DNA of 64,000 nucleotides from a beta proteobacterium AAP65 (GTDB lineage Bacteria > Pseudomonadota > Gammaproteobacteria > Burkholderiales > Burkholderiaceae_C): the NCBI GenBank assembly GCA_001295865.1, contig LJHW01000017.1, positions 1 to 64,000 on the forward strand, in the 5' to 3' direction. Positions 17,147 to 26,437 of the stretch are shown piece by piece. Under the pieces are notes generated by a model. It searched no databases. It saw only the letters and a list, made by a program, of their open reading frames with translations, and was not told the DNA's origin. Every line of letters begins with the position of its first letter. The first letter of the stretch is position 1. Both the position numbers and the translations under genes were made by a program.

Positions 17147-18217
17147 ATGGCGGCCTTGTTGTGGGATGTGTACTGCCGCGTCATCGACAACCTCGGCGAC
17201 GCGGGCGTCTGCTGGCGCCTGGCGCTGAACCTGGCGCAGCGCGGGCAGCGTGTGCGCCTGGTGATCGATGACGCCACGCCGCTGGCTTTCATGGCGCCCG
17301 ATCGGGCGCAGAGCGCGCCCGGCGTGGAAGTGCTGCCCTGGCCCGGGCCAGACGCAGCCGGCGATGTGGTGGTGGAAGCTTTCGGCTGCGACCCACCCCC
17401 CGCCAACGTGTCAGCCATGGCCCGACGCACAACGCCACCGCTGTGGCTGAACCTGGAGTACCTCAGCGCGGAGGCCTACGTGGAGCGTTCGCACCGGCTG
17501 CCCTCGCCGCAGTTCAGCGGGCCCGGCGTCGGCCTCACCAAATGGTTTTTCTACCCCGGCTTCACGCCCGCCACGGGCGGCCTGCTGCGCGAGCCCGGCC
17601 TTGCCGCAGCTCGCGCCACCTTCGACCGCCACGCCCGGCTGCAGACGCTGGGCCAGCCGCCGCTGCGCCCTGGCGAGCAGGTGATCGCGCTCTTCTGCTA
17701 CGACAACCCCGCCCTGCCGGCCCTGCTGCACGAATTGGCGCAACCCGGCGCCGCGCCCACGCGGCTGCTGCTCACGCCCGGCCCGGCACAGCGGCAGGTG
17801 GCCGCGCTGTGGCCGCAGCCGCCGGCCGCGGTGCAGGTGCACACGCTGCCCTGGCTCACGCAGCCGGGTTTCGATGCACTGCTCTGGGCCGCCGACCTGA
17901 ACTTCGTGCGCGGGGAAGATTCATTGGTGCGTGCACTCTGGGCCGGCACGCCTTTTGTCTGGCAGGCCTACCCGCAAGACGACGGCGCGCACGCCGCCAA
18001 GTTGCAGGCCCTGGTGGCGCGCCTGCAACTGCCGCCCGCGGTGGCGGCGCTGTGGCGGGCCTGGAATGGCCTGCAAGCCCCTTGGCCGGGCCTGCCGCCG
18101 CTGGCCGGGGCGTGGACCGCCGCCGCACAGGCCGCTGCGGCCACGCAGGCGGCGCTGCCCGACCTGGCCGCACAACTGCTCGCCTTCGTGCAGGCACAGC
18201 GCCCGGCAGGGGCGTGA
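17147..18217 (+). CDS. earP: EF-P arginine rhamnosyltransferase EarP
   Basis: A 356-residue GT-B glycosyltransferase (DUF2331) that attaches rhamnose from dTDP-rhamnose to Arg32 of elongation factor P, enabling it to rescue ribosomes stalled on polyproline. The N-terminal motif [13 protein letters not shown] carries the two conserved aspartates (D14 and D18). KWFFYPGF and the catalytic-region [21 protein letters not shown] (with E257) are intact. The family is restricted to a subset of beta- and gammaproteobacteria. efp lies 155 bp downstream, the usual arrangement. The start is 46 bp from the divergent uvrC start. Confidence 0.95.
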   Translation: MAALLWDVYCRVIDNLGDAGVCWRLALNLAQRGQRVRLVIDDATPLAFMAPDRAQSAPGVEVLPWPGPDAAGDVVVEAFGCDPPPANVSAMARRTTPPLWLNLEYLSAEAYVERSHRLPSPQFSGPGVGLTKWFFYPGFTPATGGLLREPGLAAARATFDRHARLQTLGQPPLRPGEQVIALFCYDNPALPALLHELAQPGAAPTRLLLTPGPAQRQVAALWPQPPAAVQVHTLPWLTQPGFDALLWAADLNFVRGEDSLVRALWAGTPFVWQAYPQDDGAHAAKLQALVARLQLPPAVAALWRAWNGLQAPWPGLPPLAGAWTAAAQAAAATQAALPDLAAQLLAFVQAQRPAGA

Positions 18218-18246
18218 AGCGCCCAAGCCCGAGGCGGCACAAACCA

Positions 18247-18276
18247 CCGACAGCTGCGCCGTCCGCCTGCTAGAAT
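18247..18276 (+). promoter_or_regulatory. Probable sigma-70 promoter of efp
   Basis: CCGACA (18247-18252) and TAGAAT (18271-18276) are separated by 18 bp, a good -35/-10 pair. Transcription would start about 90 bases before the efp ATG. This allows efp to be expressed independently of earP. Confidence 0.55.
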
Positions 18277-18372
18277 CAGGGGCTTTGCGCAACGCAAGCA
18301 GGCCCACTCCGAGGCACTGAGAGCCCCTCAGTCTCGCCAGGATGCAGCGGCCCACAACTCACGGAAACCGCT

Positions 18373-18927
18373 ATGAAAATCGCTCAAGAAATCCGGGCCG
18401 GCAACGTCATCATGCAGGGCAAAGACCCCATGGTCGTGCTCAAGACCGAATACAGCCGCGGTGGCCGCAACGCCGCCACCGTGCGCATGAAGATGAAGAA
18501 CCTGCTCAACGGTTCGGGCGCCGAAGTCGTCTTCAAGGCCGACGACAAGATGGACCAGATCGTGCTGGACAAGAAGGACTGCACGTACACGTACTTCGCC
18601 GATCCGATGTACGTCTTCATGGACGCCGAGTACAACCAGTTCGAGGTGGAAGCCGAGAACATGGGCGACGCCATCAGCTACCTCGAAGACAACATGGCCG
18701 TGGAAGTGGTGTTCTACGACGGCAAGGCCATCAGCGTCGAACTGCCCACCACGGTGGTGCGTGAGATCGAGACCGAGCCGGCCGTCAAGGGCGACACCTC
18801 GGGCAAGGTCATGAAGCCGGCCAAGATCGTGGGCACCGGCTTCGAGCTCACCGTGCCGCTGTTCGTCGAGAACGGCGACAAGATCGAAATCGACACCCGC
18901 ACGCACGAGTACAAGAAGCGCGTCTGA
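18373..18927 (+). CDS. efp: Translation elongation factor P
   Basis: A 184-residue three-domain factor that binds between the P and E sites and promotes peptide bonds at consecutive prolines. The loop at the tip of domain I reads [10 protein letters not shown], with arginine at position 32 where other clades have lysine. This is the residue glycosylated by EarP, so the gene pair is internally consistent. Domain II/III signatures such as [19 protein letters not shown] and [15 protein letters not shown] at the C terminus are intact. A terminator follows about 50 bases after the stop. Confidence 0.97.
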   Translation: MKIAQEIRAGNVIMQGKDPMVVLKTEYSRGGRNAATVRMKMKNLLNGSGAEVVFKADDKMDQIVLDKKDCTYTYFADPMYVFMDAEYNQFEVEAENMGDAISYLEDNMAVEVVFYDGKAISVELPTTVVREIETEPAVKGDTSGKVMKPAKIVGTGFELTVPLFVENGDKIEIDTRTHEYKKRV

Positions 18928-18974
18928 AGCACGCCGCCGCCAGCGCGCCGCCCTGTCGGTGCCGTGGCGACACC

Positions 18975-18998
18975 AGGCACCCTGCGGGGTGCCTTTTT
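18975..18998 (+). terminator. Rho-independent terminator after efp
   Basis: AGGCACC pairs with GGTGCCT around a CTGCGG loop and is followed by TTTTT. It ends the efp transcript just before the DUF3445 gene. Confidence 0.9.
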
Positions 18999-19021
18999 CA
19001 TTGCGCCATCATCCGCGAACC

Positions 19022-20008
19022 ATGAGCGACAGCCCGACAGCCTCGCCCCGCCCGGCCACCGGTTTCGACTTCGAGGCCGGCATCACCGCGCCCTTTCGCA
19101 TGCAGCCCGGGCTGCGCAAGCTGCCTGCGGGCGCGGCGCAACTGACGCCGCTGCCGCCGGGCTCGCGCCACCAGCGCGAAAAGCTGGCCGTGCTCACCGC
19201 CTTTTGGGCCGAGGCGCTGGCGGTGGTGGAAGGTTTTGACGCCACCCCGGCCCTGCACGCCCTCTTCACCCACGCCGCGGCCGAACACCCCGGCGCCTGG
19301 GCCTGGGACGGCGCCACCGCCGACGCCCTGTGGCTGGCCACCGCCGTGGGCCCGCAGGGCGAAGTGCTGCAGCGCCGGCCGGGGCGTTTCGGCCTGGGTG
19401 ACGAGGTGGCGCGCTGCCTGCAGGGCCTGCCGCCGGCGTGGCGCCAGGCCGGCCTGGCGTGCCTGGCATTTGCCGAAGACTTCGCCATCGTCGACGGCGC
19501 CACCGGCACCATCCCCTGGCTGGCCGTGGCCCTGCCCAGCCACTGGGCGCCGGAGGAAAAACTCGGCCGCCACTTCAGCGAGGTGCACGCGCCGGTGGCC
19601 GACAACGCCATGCTGCTGAAGGCCACCGAGGGCCTGCTGAAGGTCATCACCGGGCCCGAGCGCTACGAGCGTTTTGTCTGGAACGTCAGCGACCACCCGC
19701 GCCTGCACGCCCACCCGGCGCGCGTGGACCCGCAGCGCTGGCAGCACACGGCCGTGCCGCAGGCATGGTTCCGCAGCGAACGGCAGACCTTCATCCCGCT
19801 GCCGGCGCAGCAGCAGGCGGTGTTCACCATCCACGTGGAAGTGCGGCCGCTGGCGCAGGCCCTGCAAGCGCCCGCCGAGGCCCAGGCCCTGCACGCGGCC
19901 GTGGCCAGCATGAGCGCGCCGGTGCTGGCCTACCGCAGCTTGGCCGGCGTGCGCGAGCCGCTGCTGGCCTGGCTGGCCGAACGCGCCCAGCCCGCCGGCC
20001 TGGCCTGA
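19022..20008 (+). CDS. Haem-dependent oxidative N-demethylase-like protein (DUF3445)
   Basis: A 328-residue protein of the DUF3445 family, which includes fungal haem-dependent oxidative N-demethylase subunits. Recognisable family segments are PFRMQPGLRKL near the N terminus, EDFAIVDGATGTIPWLAVALPSHWAPEEKLGRHF in the centre, and NVSDHPRLHAHP followed by FRSERQTFIPLP; several histidines could serve the haem. The biological substrate in bacteria is not established. It sits between the efp terminator and mnmC, 11 bp from the latter, so co-transcription with mnmC is likely. Confidence 0.8.
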   Translation: MSDSPTASPRPATGFDFEAGITAPFRMQPGLRKLPAGAAQLTPLPPGSRHQREKLAVLTAFWAEALAVVEGFDATPALHALFTHAAAEHPGAWAWDGATADALWLATAVGPQGEVLQRRPGRFGLGDEVARCLQGLPPAWRQAGLACLAFAEDFAIVDGATGTIPWLAVALPSHWAPEEKLGRHFSEVHAPVADNAMLLKATEGLLKVITGPERYERFVWNVSDHPRLHAHPARVDPQRWQHTAVPQAWFRSERQTFIPLPAQQQAVFTIHVEVRPLAQALQAPAEAQALHAAVASMSAPVLAYRSLAGVREPLLAWLAERAQPAGLA

Positions 20009-20019
20009 AAAGCCCCACG

Positions 20020-21891
20020 ATGCACAGCGCGGCGGGGCTGCAGCGCGCGCAGCAGATTCACCTGCCCGGCAACCGGCTGCCCGCACGCTGGGCCGGCCGC
20101 ACGCGCTTCGTGGTGCTGGACACGGCTTTCGGCGCAGGGCACCACTTCCTGGCCACCTGGCAGGCCTGGCGTGACGATCCGCAGCGCTGCGAGACGCTGT
20201 TTTTTGTCGGCATCGAAGAACACCCCCTGCCGGCCGCCGACCTGGCGCAGGCGCACGCCCACAGCCCCTGGCCCGATCTGGCGGCCTTGTTGCAGGCCGC
20301 CTGGCCGGTGCCCGTGAGCAACCTGCACCGGCAGGTCTTCGAAGGCGGCCGTGTGCAGTGGCTGCTGGGCGTGGGTGCGGCGCCCTCGCTGCTGCCCAAG
20401 ATGCGCCTGCAGGCCGATGCGGTGTTCCTCGGCCACGTGATGCCGGAAGTCGTTGCCGGCCACTTCCTGAAAGCGGTGGCCGCGCACGCCGCGCCTGGCG
20501 CCACGCTGGCCAGTGCGCAGCACGGAGCCGCCTTGCACCAGCCGCTGCTGACCGCTGGCTTCGTGCCGCAAACGGTGTCGCTGGCCGGGCAGTCTGCAGC
20601 CTTGAGCGCAGCCCTGACCGCAGCCGATTTTGCCCCGCGGCACCGGCTGCACCGGGCGCCCAGCGCCGAAGTGAGGGGCCGCCGCGCCGTGGTGGTGGGC
20701 GCGGGCCTGGCCGGTGCGGCCGCGGCGCAGGCCCTCGCGCAGGCCGGCTGGCAGGTGACGGTGCTGGAGCGCCACCAAGCCCCAGCGCAGGAAACCTCGG
20801 GCAACCCGGGCGGCCTCTTCCACGGCACGGTGAATGCCGACGACGGGCCCTACGCGCGCCTCTTCCGCGCCGCTGCGCTGCGCGCCCACACCACGCACGC
20901 CGCCGCCGTGGCGCAAGGCGTGCCTGGCGCGGCCCAAGGCCTGCTGCGGCTCGATGCGCGCTCAGGCGGCCTGCCGGCACTGCAGGCAATGCTGCAGCGC
21001 ACCGGCCTGCCGCCCAGCTATGTGGAGGTGCTCTCGGCCGACGCCGCCAGCGCGCTGGCCGGCCTGCCGCTGCCGGCACCGGCCTGGCACTACCCGGCGG
21101 GCGGCTGGATCGAGCCCCTGGCCTGGGTGCGCTGGGCGCTGGCCACCCCCGGGGTGGCGCTGCGCACCGGCGCGGCGGTGCAGCGCCTGCAGCGTGCGAC
21201 CGGTGCGCCCGGTGCGCCCGCAGCATGGCAGGTGCTGGATGCCGAAGACCAGTTGCTGGCCGAGGCCGACGCCGTGGTGCTGTGCAACGCCGCCCAGGCG
21301 CAGGCACTGCTGGCGCCCCTGGCCGGGCCCGGCACCCTGCCCTGGCCGTTGCGCCACACCCGTGGGCAGGTCACGCAGTTCAGCGCCGCGCACACGCTGC
21401 GCCTGCCCGTGGCTGGTGACGGCTACGCCATCCCGCTGCCTGGGGCGATGCTCTGCGGTGCCACGCGCGAGGCGGGTGAGCCCGGCCCGCCCAGCTTGCG
21501 CGACGAAGACCACCACCACAACCTCGAACGTCTGCAGCGCCTGACGGGCCTGCAGCCCGCGCCCGAAGCCTCGCTGTCAGGCCGCACCGGCTGGCGCCTG
21601 CACACCGACGACCGCCTGCCCATCTGTGGCGCGCTGCAGGCCTTGCAGATGCCGCCAGGCCAACGTGCAGATCAAGCGCGGTTGCTGCCGCGTGAACCCG
21701 GGCTCTTTGTGCTGACGGCGCTGGGCGCGCGCGGGCTCACACTGGCGCCGCTGCTGGCGCAACTGGTGGCGGCACAAGCCAGCGGCACGCCATGGCCGCT
21801 GGAACAGGATCTGGTGGACGCCATCGACCCCGGCCGCTGGCGCGTGCGCGCAGCGCGGCAGGCCACCGGGGCCACCGGCAAGGCCGGCTGA
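20020..21891 (+). CDS. mnmC: MnmC-like bifunctional tRNA 5-aminomethyl-2-thiouridine modification protein, divergent methyltransferase half
   Basis: A 623-residue two-domain protein. In MnmC the C-terminal FAD domain removes the carboxymethyl group of cmnm5(s2)U34 and the N-terminal SAM domain methylates the product to mnm5(s2)U34. The FAD half is clear: VVVGAGLAGAAAAQAL at ~224, ETSGNPGGLFHG, and a Rossmann end QARLLPREPGLFVLTALGARGLTLAPLLA. The N half retains AFGAGHHFLATW (~36-47), equivalent to the SAM loop. Where homologues have a FLDGFAP-type motif with the catalytic Asp, this protein has FLGHVMPE (136-143). The methyltransferase may thus be inactive. The start at 20020 is 11 bp after the upstream stop. 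Confidence 0.85.
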   Translation: MHSAAGLQRAQQIHLPGNRLPARWAGRTRFVVLDTAFGAGHHFLATWQAWRDDPQRCETLFFVGIEEHPLPAADLAQAHAHSPWPDLAALLQAAWPVPVSNLHRQVFEGGRVQWLLGVGAAPSLLPKMRLQADAVFLGHVMPEVVAGHFLKAVAAHAAPGATLASAQHGAALHQPLLTAGFVPQTVSLAGQSAALSAALTAADFAPRHRLHRAPSAEVRGRRAVVVGAGLAGAAAAQALAQAGWQVTVLERHQAPAQETSGNPGGLFHGTVNADDGPYARLFRAAALRAHTTHAAAVAQGVPGAAQGLLRLDARSGGLPALQAMLQRTGLPPSYVEVLSADAASALAGLPLPAPAWHYPAGGWIEPLAWVRWALATPGVALRTGAAVQRLQRATGAPGAPAAWQVLDAEDQLLAEADAVVLCNAAQAQALLAPLAGPGTLPWPLRHTRGQVTQFSAAHTLRLPVAGDGYAIPLPGAMLCGATREAGEPGPPSLRDEDHHHNLERLQRLTGLQPAPEASLSGRTGWRLHTDDRLPICGALQALQMPPGQRADQARLLPREPGLFVLTALGARGLTLAPLLAQLVAAQASGTPWPLEQDLVDAIDPGRWRVRAARQATGATGKAG

Positions 21892-21938
21892 GCCCCGCAG
21901 AAGCCGTGTCGGACGGCGTGAGGGGGCGCTCGGCTGCG

Positions 21939-22127
21939 TCAGGCCGGGTTGGCAGGGCCAGCGGCTTCGCCGCTGTCGACACCGTCGTCGTCCGCGTCAG
22001 GCTCGTCGGCGATCGGCGGCAGACCCGCAGCCTTGCGGGCGGCCTTTTCCTTCTCCTTCTCTTCTTTCTTTTTCTTCTTGGCCAGCTCACGCTGGCGCTT
22101 CTCGAAGGAATAGTTGGGTTTGGCCAA
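21939..22127 (-). CDS. Small lysine/glutamate-rich conserved protein
   Basis: A 62-residue protein read from a TTG at 22127, with AAGGA 7 bases upstream. The sequence begins (M)AKPNYSFEKRQRELAKKKKKEEKEK, continues AARKAAGLPP, and ends in an acidic tail (DEPDADDDGVD). The charged helix is probably coiled or disordered and might bind nucleic acid or ribosomes. Short proteins beginning AKPNYSFEKRQRELAKK are, as far as I know, common in betaproteobacteria and have no known function. The non-ATG start and the length explain why it is easily missed. It lies between mnmC and rpiA. Confidence 0.75.
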   Translation of the reverse strand: MAKPNYSFEKRQRELAKKKKKEEKEKEKAARKAAGLPPIADEPDADDDGVDSGEAAGPANPA

Positions 22128-22162
22128 AGCGGGTCCTTGGATGGGGGCGAAAAGAGCCCCGA

Positions 22163-22837
22163 TTAGAACACCAGCGTCTGCACGCCGGTCGGGGTGCCCA
22201 GCAGGCACAGGCTGGCGCGGTGGCGGGCAAAGATGCCGCAAGTCACGACACCGGGCCACTGGCTGATCTCGGCCTCCATGGCCAGCGGGTCGGTGATCTG
22301 CAGGCCGCGCACGTCCAGCAGCGGGTGGCCGTTGTCGGTGAGCAGCGGCTGGCCGTCGGCCTTGAGCCGCAACGTGGCCGTGCCGCCGATGGCCGCAAAA
22401 CGCCGCACCAGGCGCGGGGCGGCCATCTCGATCACTTCCACCGGCAGCGGGAAGGCGCCCAGCACCGCCACCTGCTTGCTGGCGTCGGCGATGCAGACGA
22501 AACGCTCGGCCAGGTCGGCCACGATCTTCTCGCGCGTGAGGGCGGCACCGCCGCCCTTGACCATGTGGCCACGGCCGTCGATTTCGTCAGCGCCGTCGAT
22601 GTAGACGGGCAGCTGCTGCACCTCGGTGGCCGCCAGCACGCGGATGCCGTGGGCCAGCAGGCGCGCGGTGCTGGCATCGCTGCTGCTCACGGCGCCGGCG
22701 AAGCGGTCCTTCATGCCGGCCAGCGCATCGATGAAGTGGTTGACGGTGCTGCCCGTGCCCACGCCCACCAGTTCGCCGGGCACCACGTGCGCCAGCGCCG
22801 CCTGCCCGACCAGGGCCTTGAGTTCGTCTTGTGTCAT
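22163..22837 (-). CDS. rpiA: Ribose-5-phosphate isomerase A
   Basis: A 224-residue cytoplasmic enzyme interconverting ribose-5-phosphate and ribulose-5-phosphate in the pentose phosphate pathway. Family motifs are complete: [16 protein letters not shown] (phosphate loop), [44 protein letters not shown] (catalytic DGADE and KGGG region) and [10 protein letters not shown]. Length matches E. coli RpiA (219). It is divergent from pyrD across 41 bp. An RpiB-like protein also occurs in the window, but its longer sequence suggests a different substrate. Confidence 0.96.
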   Translation of the reverse strand: MTQDELKALVGQAALAHVVPGELVGVGTGSTVNHFIDALAGMKDRFAGAVSSSDASTARLLAHGIRVLAATEVQQLPVYIDGADEIDGRGHMVKGGGAALTREKIVADLAERFVCIADASKQVAVLGAFPLPVEVIEMAAPRLVRRFAAIGGTATLRLKADGQPLLTDNGHPLLDVRGLQITDPLAMEAEISQWPGVVTCGIFARHRASLCLLGTPTGVQTLVF

Positions 22838-22878
22838 AACAGCGGATTATCTGCGGGGGCCTGAGACAATCCGCCCCC

Positions 22879-23919
22879 ATGTCGCTGCTGCCCTACGCCC
22901 TCACCCGCCCCTTCCTTTTCGGCCTGGACCCGGAAGCCGCCCACGATCTCACGCTGGGCAGCATCGCCAAGCTGCAGAACACCCCGGCGATGTGCCTGTG
23001 GCAGCAGGCGCGTGTGGACGACCCCGTCACTGTGGCCGGCCTGCGTTTCCCCAACCGCGTGGGCCTGGCGGCCGGGCTGGACAAGAACGGCCGCTGCATC
23101 GACGGCCTGGGTGCGATGGGCTTCGGCTTCATCGAGGTGGGCACGGTCACGCCGCTGGGCCAGCCGGGCAACCCCAAGCCGCGCATGTTCCGCCTGCCGG
23201 CGCGTGACGCACTCATCAACCGCCTGGGGTTCAACAACGAAGGGCTGCAGAGCTTCATCGCCAACGTGCAGCGCGCGCGCAGCTTCCGCGCTGCCGGTGG
23301 CTTGCTGGGCCTGAACATCGGCAAAAACGCGGCCACGCCCATCGAGCGCGCGGTGGACGACTACCTGCTCGGCCTGGACGGCGTCTACGCCCATGCCGAC
23401 TACGTGACGGTCAACATCAGCAGCCCCAACACCAAGAACCTGCGCGCGCTGCAGAGCGACGAGGCCCTGGACGCGCTGCTCTCGGCGCTGCAGGCGCGGC
23501 GCGTGCAGCTCGCGCAGCAGCACGGCCGACGCGTGCCGATGTTCGTGAAGATCGCGCCCGATCTCGATGAAGCGCAGGTCGGCGTCATCGCCGCCACGCT
23601 GCAGAAGAACGGCATCGACGGCGTGATCGCCACCAACACCACGCTCTCGCGCGAGGCCGTGCAAGGCCTGCCGCATGCCGAAGAGGCCGGCGGCCTGAGC
23701 GGCGCGCCGGTGCTCGCCGCGAGCAACCGCGTCATCGCGCAGCTGCGCGCGGCGCTGGGCGCGGGCTACCCCATCATCGGCGTGGGCGGTGTGATGAGCG
23801 GGGCCGATGCGCGCAGCAAGCTGCAGGCGGGGGCCGACCTCGTGCAGATCTACACCGGGCTGATCTACCGCGGGCCGGAACTCGTGCGGGAAGCCGCGCT
23901 GGCGCTGAAGCAGCGCTGA
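22879..23919 (+). CDS. pyrD: Dihydroorotate dehydrogenase (quinone), class 2
   Basis: A 346-residue inner-membrane-associated flavoenzyme that oxidises dihydroorotate to orotate, the fourth step of pyrimidine synthesis, passing electrons to quinone. The N-terminal membrane-association helices ([22 protein letters not shown]) mark class 2. FMN and active-site motifs are present: [65 protein letters not shown] with the catalytic serine, and [28 protein letters not shown]. It begins 41 bp from the divergent rpiA start and its end converges on ggt. Confidence 0.97.
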   Translation: MSLLPYALTRPFLFGLDPEAAHDLTLGSIAKLQNTPAMCLWQQARVDDPVTVAGLRFPNRVGLAAGLDKNGRCIDGLGAMGFGFIEVGTVTPLGQPGNPKPRMFRLPARDALINRLGFNNEGLQSFIANVQRARSFRAAGGLLGLNIGKNAATPIERAVDDYLLGLDGVYAHADYVTVNISSPNTKNLRALQSDEALDALLSALQARRVQLAQQHGRRVPMFVKIAPDLDEAQVGVIAATLQKNGIDGVIATNTTLSREAVQGLPHAEEAGGLSGAPVLAASNRVIAQLRAALGAGYPIIGVGGVMSGADARSKLQAGADLVQIYTGLIYRGPELVREAALALKQR

Positions 23920-23925
23920 GCGCGC

Positions 23926-25797
23926 TCAATCCCCCAGCACGATGCCTTCGCGCCGCGGATCCGCGGCGCCGAACCAGCCGCCGCCCGGGCGGCGCTGCAC
24001 GGCCTGCAGGCCGCTGGTGAGATCGGTCTCCTGCACCGTGTGGCCGCGTTCGCGCAGCGCCTGCACGGTGGCCGCGGGAAAGCGCCCCTTCTCCAGCCAC
24101 ACCGGCCCGCCGGTGCTGCCGAAGTGCGGCAGGTCGATGGCGCGTTGCGCGTCCAGGCCCCAGGCCAGCGTGCCCAGCAGCGTGCGGCCGGTGAAGTGGA
24201 TGATGAAACTGCCGCCGGGCGAGCCGACGGTCATCAAGAGTTGGCCGCTCTTCGCATCGAACACCAGCGTCGGGCTCATGCTCGAACGCGGGCGCTTGCC
24301 GGGCTGGATGCGGTTGGCCACCGGCCGGCCCTGGACGTCGACGGGGTTCAGCGCGAAATCGGTCATGTGGTTGTTGAGCAGAAAGCCGCCGGCCAAGCCG
24401 CTGCCACCATCGCTCATCACGCGCGCGCCGAAGGCCGATTCGATGCTGCCGGTCAGCGCCACCGCGCGGCCCTGCGCGTCGACCACGCTGACGTGGCTGG
24501 TGCCGTGCGAGGGCTGCTCGGCCATGGGCCCCTGCGCCAACGGCGCGGTGCCTGCTGGCCGCCCCGCCGCCACTTGCGGCGCGCGCTTCGGGCCAATGAG
24601 CGCCGCGCGCTGCGCGATGTAGGCCGGGCTCAGCAGCGCGGCCCAGTCGCCGCCAGGTGCGGGCGTGAAGGCGGGGTCGGCCACATACAGCGCGCGGTCG
24701 GCATAGGCCAAGCGCGTGGCCTCGATGTAGCGATGCAGCCAGTCCACATCGGGCACGGCCTGGCCCGGCGGGCCTTGCAGGCGCGCGGGCGGGCCGGCTT
24801 CCATCATGCCCAGCACCTGCAGCATGGCCAGGTGGCCCGAAGAAGGCGGCGGGAAGCCGCAAACGCGGTAGACCTCGCGCCACAGCGTGCACAGCGGCTC
24901 GCGCTGCAGCGGCGTGTAGCCGGCCAGGTCAGGAGCACTCAGCGTGCCGGGCACGCTGTGGCCCTTGATGCGTGCCAGCACATCGGCCGCCACCTGCCCG
25001 GTGTGCAGGCCGGCGCTGCCCTGCACGGCGATGGCGCGCAGCACGCGGCCCAGGGCCGGGTTGCGCAGCACATGGCCCACGGGCAGCGCGTTGCCGTCAG
25101 CGGCGTAGTAATGGGCGCGGGCCAGCGGGTCGCGGCGCAGCAGGCGGTCGGCCTGCAGCAGCGTGTGCAGGCGCGGGCTGATGGCGAAGCCACCTTCGGC
25201 CAGGCGGATGGCCGGCTCCAGCAGCCGCGCCCAGGGCAGCTGGCCGTGCTGGCGGTGCGCGGCTTCCAGCATCTTCACCACGCCGGGCACGGCCACGGCG
25301 CGGCCGCCGAACACGGCACTGGCATAGGGCAAGGGCTGGCCGTCGGTGCCAAGGAACATCCGCTCGGTGGCGCCGGCCGGCGCGGTTTCGCGGCCGTCCC
25401 AGGCCTCGGTGCGGCGGCCGTCGAAGTGCATCAACAAGGCGCCACCGCCGATGCCGCTGCTCTGCGGCTCCACCAGCGTCAGCACCATCTGCACGGCCAC
25501 GGCGGCATCCAGCGCCGAGCCGCCGGCGCGCAAGATCTGATGGCCCGCCTCGGTGGCCAGCGGGTTGGCCGCGGCCACCATCTGGCGCTGCGCGGTCCAG
25601 CCGGGTTTGTCGACCCAGCCCGAGGGGCGCTCGGGCTGGGCGGCGGGCAAGGCTTCTGACGCGGCTGCAGCCGGCGCGGCCGCCACCACGGCAGGCGCCT
25701 GCGAAGCTAACACCCCAGGTGCCGCCGGCGGCTGCGCACAGCCCGCCAGCGCCAGCAGCAGCGCCGCCAGCGCTGCCCGCGCCGCGCGCTGCCTCAC
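23926..25797 (-). CDS. ggt: Gamma-glutamyltransferase, predicted lipoprotein
   Basis: A 623-residue self-processing enzyme that hydrolyses or transfers the gamma-glutamyl group of glutathione and related compounds. The GTG at 25797 overlaps the scoB stop (GTGA) and gives an N terminus with a lipobox (LLALAGC-AQ), so the protein is probably anchored in the envelope facing the periplasm. The large-subunit motif [32 protein letters not shown] is clear. The autoprocessing threonine lies in [10 protein letters not shown] (T433), beginning the small subunit, and the oxyanion GSPGGSFI is present. Length is ~40 above E. coli GGT, owing to an alanine/proline-rich linker after the signal. Coupling to a CoA-transferase operon is unusual. 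Confidence 0.92.
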   Translation of the reverse strand: MRQRAARAALAALLLALAGCAQPPAAPGVLASQAPAVVAAAPAAAASEALPAAQPERPSGWVDKPGWTAQRQMVAAANPLATEAGHQILRAGGSALDAAVAVQMVLTLVEPQSSGIGGGALLMHFDGRRTEAWDGRETAPAGATERMFLGTDGQPLPYASAVFGGRAVAVPGVVKMLEAAHRQHGQLPWARLLEPAIRLAEGGFAISPRLHTLLQADRLLRRDPLARAHYYAADGNALPVGHVLRNPALGRVLRAIAVQGSAGLHTGQVAADVLARIKGHSVPGTLSAPDLAGYTPLQREPLCTLWREVYRVCGFPPPSSGHLAMLQVLGMMEAGPPARLQGPPGQAVPDVDWLHRYIEATRLAYADRALYVADPAFTPAPGGDWAALLSPAYIAQRAALIGPKRAPQVAAGRPAGTAPLAQGPMAEQPSHGTSHVSVVDAQGRAVALTGSIESAFGARVMSDGGSGLAGGFLLNNHMTDFALNPVDVQGRPVANRIQPGKRPRSSMSPTLVFDAKSGQLLMTVGSPGGSFIIHFTGRTLLGTLAWGLDAQRAIDLPHFGSTGGPVWLEKGRFPAATVQALRERGHTVQETDLTSGLQAVQRRPGGGWFGAADPRREGIVLGD

Positions 25798-26435
25798 TGC
25801 AGCGGCACGCCGGTCTTGGCCTGCAGCTCTTCGCGCGTCACGCCCGGGGCCAACTCCACGAGCTTCAGGCCTTGCGGCGTCACGTCCATCACCGCCAGGT
25901 CGGTGATGATGCGGTTGACCACGCCCACACCCGTCAGCGGCAGCGTGCACTGCGGCAGGATCTTCAGCTCGAAACCCGAGCCGTCCTTCTTGCGCGCCAC
26001 ATGCTCCATCAGCACGATCACGCGCTTCACGCCGGCCACCAGGTCCATGGCGCCGCCCATGCCCTTGACCATCTTGCCGGGGATCATCCAGTTGGCCAGG
26101 TCGCCCTTCTCGCTGACCTGCATGGCGCCCAGGATGCTGAGGTTGATCTTGCCGCCGCGGATCATCGCGAAGCTGTCGTGGCTGCCGAAGATGCTGCTGC
26201 CGGGGATGGTGGTGACGGTCTGCTTGCCGGCGTTGATGAGGTCGGGGTCGACCTCGTCTTCGTTCGGGAAGGGGCCGATGCCGAGCATGCCGTTTTCGCT
26301 CTGCAGCCACACCTCGATGGCCGGGTTCACGAAGTTGGCCACCAGCGTGGGCAGGCCGATGCCGAGGTTGACGTAGAAGCCGTCTTCCAGCTCATGCGCC
26401 GCGCGGGCGGCCATTTGGTCGTGGGTCCAGGGCAT
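25794..26435 (-). CDS. scoB: 3-oxoacid CoA-transferase subunit B
   Basis: A 213-residue beta subunit of succinyl-CoA:3-ketoacid CoA-transferase, which activates acetoacetate (or a related oxoacid) with CoA from succinyl-CoA. The catalytic glutamate lies in the SENGMLG motif ([16 protein letters not shown]). Also visible are [15 protein letters not shown] at the N terminus, and [31 protein letters not shown] followed by [27 protein letters not shown], all diagnostic of this subunit. It begins 2 bp after the scoA stop, and its own stop overlaps the ggt start. Confidence 0.95.
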   Translation of the reverse strand: MPWTHDQMAARAAHELEDGFYVNLGIGLPTLVANFVNPAIEVWLQSENGMLGIGPFPNEDEVDPDLINAGKQTVTTIPGSSIFGSHDSFAMIRGGKINLSILGAMQVSEKGDLANWMIPGKMVKGMGGAMDLVAGVKRVIVLMEHVARKKDGSGFELKILPQCTLPLTGVGVVNRIITDLAVMDVTPQGLKLVELAPGVTREELQAKTGVPLQ

Positions 26436-26437
26436 GG

